Shown in pieces: positions 1-5,017 of a stretch of 7,648 bases of DNA. The stretch's first letter is position 1, and every line of letters begins with the position of its first letter. The notes under the pieces are model-generated. The model saw nothing but the letters and a program-made list of their open reading frames with translations, was not told the origin of the DNA and did no database searches. This DNA comes from Desulfobulbaceae bacterium UBA2213. Lineage in GTDB: Bacteria > Desulfobacterota > Desulfobulbia > Desulfobulbales > Desulfocapsaceae. A program made the position numbers and the translations under genes. Location of the stretch: positions 1 to 7,648 of the forward strand of contig DCUN01000151.1 in NCBI GenBank assembly GCA_002327225.1, in the 5' to 3' direction.

Positions 1-190
1 CGCGCTCCCAGCCGCAGCATTGGGAACAGCCGCAATAGCCGGTGACCTCCATGGTCCGGCTTCTTGCCTCGCCGCTGGAGATCTGTCGTTTGGCGCAGCC
101 GGAGAAGAGGAGGATCATGCCGAGAAGGAGGATGGCAACCATCCGGGCGCCAGGGACGCCCCATGCGGCTGTTGCCTGCGTGTCTGTCAT
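1..190 (-). CDS. Putative lipoprotein with 3D-like Cys-rich motif (3' part outside window)
   Basis: The visible 63 residues start at the ATG at 190-188. They contain a hydrophobic signal segment (about residues 17-30), then a lipobox-like LLFSGC with the candidate lipidated Cys at residue 32 (Phe at -3 is not ideal). The motif MEVTGYCGCSQCCGW follows at residues 47-61. This motif resembles the start of 3D-domain / double-psi-barrel wall-associated proteins, which act on or bind peptidoglycan; the assignment is from memory of the family and only the N-terminus can be seen. The start overlaps the mutL stop as ATGA, which suggests translational coupling in one operon. No clear Shine-Dalgarno sequence precedes it. 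A second ATG at 142-140 (residue 17) would give a more compact signal peptide and is a real alternative start. The gene runs off the window at base 1. Confidence 0.6.
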   Translation of the reverse strand, partial: MTDTQATAAWGVPGARMVAILLLGMILLFSGCAKRQISSGEARSRTMEVTGYCGCSQCCGWER

Positions 191-2145
191 GAGCGGTGAA
201 ACCATTTTTTGACCTCCATGGCGGTGAAATGTTTCAAGACCGGCCGTCCATGCGGGCAGTGGGAAAAGAGATCCGCCCTGGCCATGCGGCTGAGGAGGGC
301 GTCAATCTCGCGTGCGTGCAGGGCATCTCCGGCCTTGACCGCGGCCTTGCAGGCCATGGAGGCCAGGATATCATCGAGGACGGAACCTCGTTCCTTCTTC
401 TCAGCTCCACTGCCGAATCGTTCCAGGATGTCGACAAAGAGTTCTCCGGGGTTGCATTGACCGGCCATGGCGGGAACGGCAGAGATAATAAAGGAATTAC
501 CGCCAAACTCCCTGACCGTAAAACCCATCTGTCTGATCTCCGTTGCATACTGTTCCACGCGTTCAGCCTCCCCGATGGAGAGGTCGACGGTCGCCGGGAA
601 AAGCAGGGTCTGACTGGTGACGTGTCCCTGCATGAACTGACCTCGCAGCTCCTCAAAGAGAAGGCGTTCATGGGCGGCATGCTGGTCCACCACCAGAAGC
701 CCGCCGCCTGCTGACTGGCAGAAGATGTAGAGATTGTCATAGTGGCCGATGACCTTCAGGCCGTGGCCGTGAGCGCTTGCCTCAGGCAGGGCTTGCTGGC
801 TTTTTGTAAGAGGCCGGATGGCGGGCGGTGGGGCAGGTGAGGCGGGTTCTGCGGTGTGCAGCAGAGCAGGATCGGCTGACGCGGCAGTAAGTAAAGGCTC
901 TTGTCCTGGTGCGAGGCGGGATGGCGCCGTTCGCTGGCTGCTTTCTTCAGACGTGCTTTGTATGGCTGACTCGTGTTGAGAGTGTGTTTGCGGCCGGAAA
1001 ATAACGGACTGGATCTTTTTTTGATGTCCCTGCATTGCCTGTTCCACGGCCTGGCTGATCATCTGGTGGATGGCCTGACCGTTGTGCAGGCGGATCTCCT
1101 GTTTGGTCGGATGGACATTGACATCAACATCCTCCGGCGGCAGACGCAGGTGAATGAGGCCGGCCGGATTTTTTCCCTTCATCAGGAAATTGCGTAATCC
1201 TTCCGCGACGGCATGGACAATCGTCCGGTCGCGGACGGCGCGGCCATTAACCAGAAGACGGATCCCGGCAGAGCCCGACACAACAGCCTCCGGCGGCAGG
1301 AGGTAGCCGGTAACGCAGGCCATGGATGGCCCAGTGTCGCTCGCTCCAGGGATGGATGAAGGGCGACCGCAGGCCATGGATGGCCCAGTGTCGCACGCAC
1401 CAGGGATGGATGAAGGGCGACCGCAGGCCATGGACGGCCCAGTGTCGCTCGTTCGATTCCCCTTATCGCCAGATGTTCTCACCTCCATGAAGTGACCCTG
1501 ATAGTGGATGATGGCCTTCAGCCGATCCGCCAGGGACTGGTTTTCTTCAAAGTGGAGGACTTCCCGTGCGTCCACCCGCAGGATAAAGGTGGTTGCGGAA
1601 GCGGCGAGGGCGTAGCTTTTAACGACCTCCTCGATATGGGCCTGCTCAGTTCTGCCGCTGCGCAGGAATTTTCTACGGGCCGGGGTATTGCCAAAGAGAT
1701 TGCGGATCTCAAAGATGGTGCCGCGGCTGCAACCGATCTCGTGCACCTTGAGCAGCTTCCCATACTCGAGCACGACCCTGGTGCCAAGGGGCGCATCCTG
1801 GGTGCGGGAGGTAATGGTCATTCGTGACACCGAGCCGATGGAGGGAATGGCCTCGCCCCGGAATCCCAGTGAGGTGATGGCGCTCAGATCATGAGCGGCG
1901 CCAATCTTTGAGGTTCCATGTCGCTCCAGACAGAGGAGCATGTCGTCCTCGTCCATGCCCTCCCCGTTGTCGATGACCCGGATCAGACGGGTACCGCTGC
2001 CCTCGATCTCGATCTCGATTCTCCTTGCGCCCGCGTCAAGGCTGTTTTCCAGCAGCTCTTTGACCACCGAGGCCGGGCGTTCGACCACCTCGCCTGCGGC
2101 GATACGGTTGGCCAGTTGCTCTGGGAGGATGCGGATCTTGGACAT
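187..2145 (-). CDS. mutL: DNA mismatch repair protein MutL, with in-frame repeat insertion
   Basis: MutL is the ATPase that couples MutS mismatch recognition to strand incision. This 652-residue protein has the whole family layout. The GHKL ATPase domain shows ELLENSLDAGA (30-40), DNGEGM (59-64), ERHGTSKI (74-81), GFRGEA (94-99) and FGNTPARRKFL (151-161). The transducer domain includes VNGRAVRDR (299-307) and VNVHPTKQE (342-350). A Ser/Pro/Ala-rich linker spans about 380-460. The C-terminal domain has DQHAAHERLLFE (487-498), the metal-dependent endonuclease motif, plus ASMACKAAVKAGD (595-607) and CPHGRP (630-635); QTLLFP (512-517) fits a beta-clamp-binding motif. It should therefore nick DNA itself, unlike E. 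coli MutL. Residues about 232-277 are a repeat insertion foreign to the family, placed where the transducer domain begins. The start fits the conserved MSKIRILPEQLANRIAAGEV N-terminus, although no Shine-Dalgarno is visible; a 10-bp palindrome CAGCCGGCTG (2148-2157) lies just upstream. Confidence 0.97.
   Translation of the reverse strand: MSKIRILPEQLANRIAAGEVVERPASVVKELLENSLDAGARRIEIEIEGSGTRLIRVIDNGEGMDEDDMLLCLERHGTSKIGAAHDLSAITSLGFRGEAIPSIGSVSRMTITSRTQDAPLGTRVVLEYGKLLKVHEIGCSRGTIFEIRNLFGNTPARRKFLRSGRTEQAHIEEVVKSYALAASATTFILRVDAREVLHFEENQSLADRLKAIIHYQGHFMEVRTSGDKGNRTSDTGPSMACGRPSSIPGACDTGPSMACGRPSSIPGASDTGPSMACVTGYLLPPEAVVSGSAGIRLLVNGRAVRDRTIVHAVAEGLRNFLMKGKNPAGLIHLRLPPEDVDVNVHPTKQEIRLHNGQAIHQMISQAVEQAMQGHQKKIQSVIFRPQTHSQHESAIQSTSEESSQRTAPSRLAPGQEPLLTAASADPALLHTAEPASPAPPPAIRPLTKSQQALPEASAHGHGLKVIGHYDNLYIFCQSAGGGLLVVDQHAAHERLLFEELRGQFMQGHVTSQTLLFPATVDLSIGEAERVEQYATEIRQMGFTVREFGGNSFIISAVPAMAGQCNPGELFVDILERFGSGAEKKERGSVLDDILASMACKAAVKAGDALHAREIDALLSRMARADLFSHCPHGRPVLKHFTAMEVKKWFHRS
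1315..1451 (-). repeat. Tandem 54-bp repeat inside mutL (about 2.5 copies)
   Basis: Unit A is 1315-1368, unit B is 1369-1422, and a truncated unit C is 1423-1451. By hand alignment A and B differ at two positions (T to A at two sites in the middle), and C differs from A at one position over its 29 bases. Because 54 is a multiple of three, mutL stays open. The strand encoding MutL reads DTGPSMAC, then GRPSSIPGACDTGPSMAC, then GRPSSIPGASDTGPSMAC. Each unit holds GGCCATGGATGGCC, which is two perfect 6-bp inverted arms around a 2-base centre, and a second, imperfect inverted pair GTCGCTC / GGGCGAC. Confidence 0.95.
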
Positions 2146-2190
2146 GACAGCCGGCTGCTGAAAGGTTAAGGGAAGAGGTTCATTGATGAA

Positions 2191-2205
2191 ATTCTATAAT
2201 AGAAT
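2191..2205. promoter_or_regulatory. Operator-like palindrome upstream of mutL
   Basis: ATTCTATAATAGAAT is a perfect inverted repeat with 7-bp arms around one central base, 46 bases upstream of the mutL start. The AT-rich sequence can also be read as -10-like hexamers on either strand (TATAAT on plus, TATTAT on minus). It could be a promoter element, a repressor site or chance in AT-rich DNA. Confidence 0.35.
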
Positions 2206-2287
2206 AGCAGTTTTGTAATGATTTCGCATAAAAAAATGTAACTGTTCAGCACTTACAAGAGTTACTATCTGTTTTGTAATATTTTTT

Positions 2288-2410
2288 CGCGTAGAGGCGC
2301 AGAGACGCAGAAAAAAACTTTTTCTGTCCGCAGGCCAAGGACGGCCCAGTGTCGCGGGCGCCATGGACGGCGCAGGAGCGACCTTCTCAGCGCCTCTGCG
2401 GCTCTGCGCG
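2288..2410. mobile_element. MITE-like inverted-repeat unit containing a 54-bp repeat copy
   Basis: The outer arms 2288-2314 and 2384-2410 are imperfect inverted repeats of 27 bases with about six mismatches by hand alignment. They are built of GCAGAG / CTCTGCG-type motifs. Inside the left arm lies a short hairpin CAGAAAAA-AAC-TTTTTCTG (2308-2326). Between the arms sits a diverged copy of the 54-bp repeat (2330-2383). There is no transposase and no obvious target-site duplication, so mobility is an inference from structure only. The unit lies between two minus-strand genes and, if transcribed, would fold into a long hairpin that could affect readthrough into mutL. Confidence 0.5.
2330..2383 (-). 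repeat. Intergenic copy of the 54-bp repeat
   Basis: This copy has the same length and orientation as the units in mutL. Its first 26 bases match unit A except at two positions, the last 6 bases (GCGACC) match exactly, and the middle is diverged; in total about 12 of 54 positions differ. In the frame used by mutL it would read GRSCAVHGARDTGPSLAC, still open, although it lies outside any gene. Confidence 0.85.
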
Positions 2411-2422
2411 AGATCAGCTCTT

Positions 2423-4801
2423 TCATTCACCAGATGAAGAGCGCAAAGGCTGACTCCGCTCGCGCACAACAAGGATGGCCCGTTGCAGATAGGGCGGTAT
2501 GATCACCTTGCTGCGGACGGCATTATCCCAGGCCTGGAGAAGATCCTGATCCGGGATTCCAGCCTTCTGCCAGTAGCTCACCGGGTCTTGGACAAATCCG
2601 GCGATGATGGCAAACACGGCGTTGTAATCGGCGGCCACATGGCAGAAGTTTGGCACCCATGCCGGCGCCAGGCGGACGCTGTGGCCGCCGATTGTCTTGG
2701 GGCTTGAGACGGTCTGCAGCTGTTCCAGGGTGGATTGCCACAGATGGGCCCCGTTTTCGCCCAGCCCGAAGGGGTCGACAAAGATATGCGGGGCGGGCAG
2801 GCTCTCAAAGAGTTTGAGATTGGTGACGGCAATGAGCAGTTCCTCAAAGGTGCCCATGCCGCCGATATTGTAGATCTTGAACAGGGAGGTGCGGTCGAGG
2901 ATGTTCTGGCGCATGTGGCGGGCGGAGTTGTTGAAATTAAGCAGGATCGGCGGGGCGAGATTGGCGCGCTGACCTATCCTTTCGGAGTCGATGCCGACAC
3001 CGATGCGCAGGATGCCGAGGAGTGCGGCCGTGTCGTCAGCTATCTTCATGACGCCGGGGCCGCTGCCGTGACAGACCGCAAAATGGTTGCCGATTTCCGG
3101 AACAGAACGGAGCCGCTCAAAAAAATCTTGAATCTGCTGGGTCAGCACACCTTCCGTCCCTTCAATATGGGAACCGAACATGGCGATCATGGTGTGGGTG
3201 TCTGCTATCTTTTCCTTGCCCTCTCTTGTCATCCAGAATCCGCGGTGGAATTCGCGCAGGTGTCGTTCTTCATCCTGCCCGAAAAGCATGTAAAAACGGA
3301 CATCTTCATGGCAGGACATCTCGCAGAAGGTCTCGTAGGTCGCCCCGCCGAAATAGACATTGTCAGGGGGCGCCAAGAGGGAGTGGCTGCCATTTTCCTG
3401 GGCCTCGCCCTCTCGTATGCTGCGTCCGATAAAAACACCGACGTTATTGTGTCTGAGCACGCGGAGGAGATCGGTGGTCAGGAAGGCATGGGTGATGAAA
3501 ACCTTGCGCAGGTTCTGGGCTCCTCCCACCAGATCGAGGGTCTCGGCGAATCGTCTCAGGTCGGCGGCGATCTGATCTCCCTGATGGACGCCGGAGGTGA
3601 TCGTGCCCCGGACTGTCTCATAGACAATGCGATTCTGGGCGGTCTCATGCCACTCGTTTTCCTGCAGTTCCCATTGGATCTCTATACACTTGCTCCGGGT
3701 CAGGATCCGGCCGTAATTGCCGCGGGAGCCGGCTGTCTGACTAATATTGTTGAACAGGGCGTCACTGACATTCAGGTCAAATATATTGGTGGCATCGGCA
3801 AAATCGACTCCCTCCTCAATGATTCTGCGAGCCTGACTGGTACTCAGCAGTCGCTGGGTCATTTGAGTGGCGCTCAGGTCGGCCGGGTAGAGACGGAGTC
3901 GCACCTGCAGTTGCTCAGGGGAGATCGACTGGTCGCTGCCATTGTAGATCTCCACCTGTCTTGGCACCCTGATGCCGCTCGTCCGTACCGCGTCAAGGAG
4001 TCTGGCGGCCAGGTGAAAAACCCCGGGTTTATTGAGGTTTCTGTCGATCAGGGCGCTGTAAGGGCCAAGAGAAATACGGATGGCCCCGCAGAGAAAGTCG
4101 CCGGGGGCAAGCGAGGCGGGCAGGCCGCGGCGGGAGGGGTATTGAATCAGTCCCAACCCCTCCTTGCTCTCACTGAGGACAATCTGGATGTTCTGGCCGG
4201 CGCTGAGCAGTCTGTTTGACAGCAGATAGCGTCTGTTTTCCAGGGGGAGAGTGATGACCCCCTCCTGGTCAATGGAGGCCCCGGGAGGCAGCAGCAGAGA
4301 ATGATTGGCTGTCGCCTCTTCGATCTCGTCACGTCCTAGCGGAGCGGCCATGGGGATGAAGAGCCTGGCCGCTGTCAGTCGCCGGTTGCGGTCAGCCATG
4401 GACTTGATCTCGGCAAAAAGGATATCCGGGATGTTGGGGTTGAGCGAATAGAGGTGTACCGGGATGTCGATGCGTTTGTGCCGGGTGTCAATTTCCGGCA
4501 TACCGTCTGCGAAATCGAGATCAAGGCCGATCTGCGAGTGACCGCTGCGACCGATCAGAGAGCAGCGCTGCTGCAGGTTGCCGACGGCCATGGATGGCCG
4601 AGTGTCGCTCGCTCCAGGGAGGGATGAAGAGCGACCGGCCGCCATGATGTCACCGACAACGCCACGGACGGTGTCGCTGGTCTCCTCAAAACGCAGGGTA
4701 GCTGTCAGCCTGGGGACACCCATTTTGGGGTCAATGGTCGGTTCCGTCTGGGGACCAAGCAGGAGGCAGCCATCTTCGGTGAGCAGGGGCGGGCGTTTCA
4801 T
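2423..4801 (-). CDS. Large LOG-family (Rossmann-fold, lysine-decarboxylase-like) protein
   Basis: The 792-residue protein has a C-terminal LOG-like domain at about 535-680. HGSGPGVMKIADDTA (578-592) corresponds to the GGGxGxM nucleotide-binding loop, and NIGGMGTFEEL (645-655) to the PGGxGTxxE signature with its Glu. LOG enzymes are known as cytokinin-riboside-monophosphate phosphoribohydrolases, and bacterial relatives cleave nucleotide N-glycosidic bonds. The first Pro of PGGxGT is Ile here, so activity is not assured. Typical LOG proteins are about 180-300 residues, so the roughly 530-residue N-terminal part is extra; I do not recognise it. It is predicted soluble, with no signal peptide or membrane segment seen. 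The start at 4801-4799 is chosen because GGAG lies 8 bases upstream; the frame stays open to 5374, but that extension would cross the divergent PBP gene. Residues about 54-74 are a 54-bp repeat insertion. The substrate is unknown. Confidence 0.8.
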   Translation of the reverse strand: MKRPPLLTEDGCLLLGPQTEPTIDPKMGVPRLTATLRFEETSDTVRGVVGDIMAAGRSSSLPGASDTRPSMAVGNLQQRCSLIGRSGHSQIGLDLDFADGMPEIDTRHKRIDIPVHLYSLNPNIPDILFAEIKSMADRNRRLTAARLFIPMAAPLGRDEIEEATANHSLLLPPGASIDQEGVITLPLENRRYLLSNRLLSAGQNIQIVLSESKEGLGLIQYPSRRGLPASLAPGDFLCGAIRISLGPYSALIDRNLNKPGVFHLAARLLDAVRTSGIRVPRQVEIYNGSDQSISPEQLQVRLRLYPADLSATQMTQRLLSTSQARRIIEEGVDFADATNIFDLNVSDALFNNISQTAGSRGNYGRILTRSKCIEIQWELQENEWHETAQNRIVYETVRGTITSGVHQGDQIAADLRRFAETLDLVGGAQNLRKVFITHAFLTTDLLRVLRHNNVGVFIGRSIREGEAQENGSHSLLAPPDNVYFGGATYETFCEMSCHEDVRFYMLFGQDEERHLREFHRGFWMTREGKEKIADTHTMIAMFGSHIEGTEGVLTQQIQDFFERLRSVPEIGNHFAVCHGSGPGVMKIADDTAALLGILRIGVGIDSERIGQRANLAPPILLNFNNSARHMRQNILDRTSLFKIYNIGGMGTFEELLIAVTNLKLFESLPAPHIFVDPFGLGENGAHLWQSTLEQLQTVSSPKTIGGHSVRLAPAWVPNFCHVAADYNAVFAIIAGFVQDPVSYWQKAGIPDQDLLQAWDNAVRSKVIIPPYLQRAILVVRERSQPLRSSSGE
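4583..4636 (-). repeat. 54-bp repeat copy in frame within the LOG gene
   Basis: This single copy differs from mutL unit A at about five of 54 positions. It encodes GRSSSLPGASDTRPSMAVG (residues 56-74 of the LOG protein) in the same frame as in MutL. Its inverted repeats are better preserved than in mutL: GGCCATGGATGGCC (4586-4599), and GTCGCTC (4604-4610) pairing with GAGCGAC (4629-4635), flanked by GGCC (4596-4599) and GGCC (4637-4640). The flanking protein sequence reads as normal coding DNA on both sides. Confidence 0.92.
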
Positions 4802-4809
4802 GGGTCTAT

Positions 4810-4813
4810 CTCC
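4810..4813 (-). promoter_or_regulatory. Shine-Dalgarno of the LOG gene
   Basis: GGAG on the minus strand, 8 bases before the ATG at 4801-4799. It supports this start over the longer open frame reaching 5374. Confidence 0.7.
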
Positions 4814-4856
4814 AGGAGAAGGAAAAAGTAGTGGTGTATCTGGTGAACAGTTCTCT

Positions 4857-4865
4857 TTTATACCA
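4857..4865 (-). promoter_or_regulatory. Candidate extended -10 promoter for the LOG gene
   Basis: On the minus strand TGGTATAAA matches the TGn-TATAAT extended -10 pattern, with one mismatch in the hexamer. It lies about 55 bases upstream of the chosen start codon. No good -35 is seen at the right distance, which is acceptable for extended -10 promoters. Confidence 0.4.
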
Positions 4866-4923
4866 TAAGAAGAGCGATTTGACTGTATTCCATTTCGGCA
4901 AGTGTTGTTCAGGAAATCACTTT

Positions 4924-4951
4924 CTCTCTGTGAACTCTGTCTCGTCTGTGG
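4924..4951. repeat. Simple CTCTGTGAACTCTG-type dispersed-repeat-like segment
   Basis: The segment contains CTCTGTGAACTCTGTCTCGT followed by CTGTGG, a quasi-periodic run of CTCTG/CTGTG motifs. Similar ACACAGAG-type stretches are common as intergenic repeats in environmental bacterial genomes (general recollection). Only one copy is present in this window, so its repeat status cannot be shown here. Confidence 0.3.
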
Positions 4952-5017
4952 TATGGATCTGTTGTGTGCAACCTGCAACTCACTTTGTCCACCTTTATCC
5001 AATACTAAAAAGATACC

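Larger units (their letters stand above)
2146..2422. other. Intergenic region between the LOG gene and mutL
   Basis: These 277 bases should contain the mutL leader and promoter and any 3' end of the upstream LOG gene. The mutL-proximal half (about 2185-2290) is AT-rich, with a 15-bp palindrome at 2191-2205 and a loose direct repeat TTTTGTAAT at 2211-2219 and 2272-2280. The other half (2288-2410) is a GC-rich inverted-repeat unit. No clear sigma70 pair could be fixed; TGCTATTCT on the minus strand (2204-2212) resembles an extended -10 but lacks a convincing -35. I see no protein or RNA gene here. Confidence 0.6.
4802..5017. other. Divergent promoter region between LOG gene and PBP gene
   Basis: These 216 bases separate two divergent genes and must serve both. 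The stretch is more AT-rich than the flanking genes. On the minus strand a TGGTATAAA extended -10 is visible. On the plus strand TTGACT (4879-4884) looks like a -35, but the hexamer 17 bases further on (GTGTTG) is a poor -10, so no PBP promoter is called. Bases 4924-4951 form a CTCTGTGAACTCTGT-type simple motif that resembles dispersed intergenic repeats. Confidence 0.55.

Noticed and set aside
349..360. A 12-base match (GCAGGCCATGGA) to the start of the 54-bp repeat near the mutL 3' end.
   Set aside because: It encodes the conserved SMACKA motif of the MutL endonuclease domain and similarity ends right after it, so it is chance, not a further copy.
1315..1451. CRISPR array.
   Set aside because: The units are contiguous 54-bp tandem repeats with no unique spacers, inside a functional reading frame.
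2194..2472. A 92-codon minus-strand frame across the intergenic repeat.
   Set aside because: It is made mostly of the inverted-repeat unit and the end of the LOG gene in another frame; products of the LCALHL/RRGAEK type are typical artefacts of such intergenic repeats.
2735..4219. A 494-codon plus-strand open frame opposite the LOG gene.
   Set aside because: It is a shadow of the GC-rich coding strand. The minus strand has the recognisable LOG motifs and a ribosome site, and the plus-strand product matches nothing I know.
4343..4373. 8-bp perfect inverted repeat AGCGGCCA / TGGCCGCT inside the LOG gene, with ATGGGGATGAAGAG-like similarity to the element.
   Set aside because: It lacks the rest of the 54-bp consensus and lies in ordinary coding sequence; a GC-rich chance dyad is likely.
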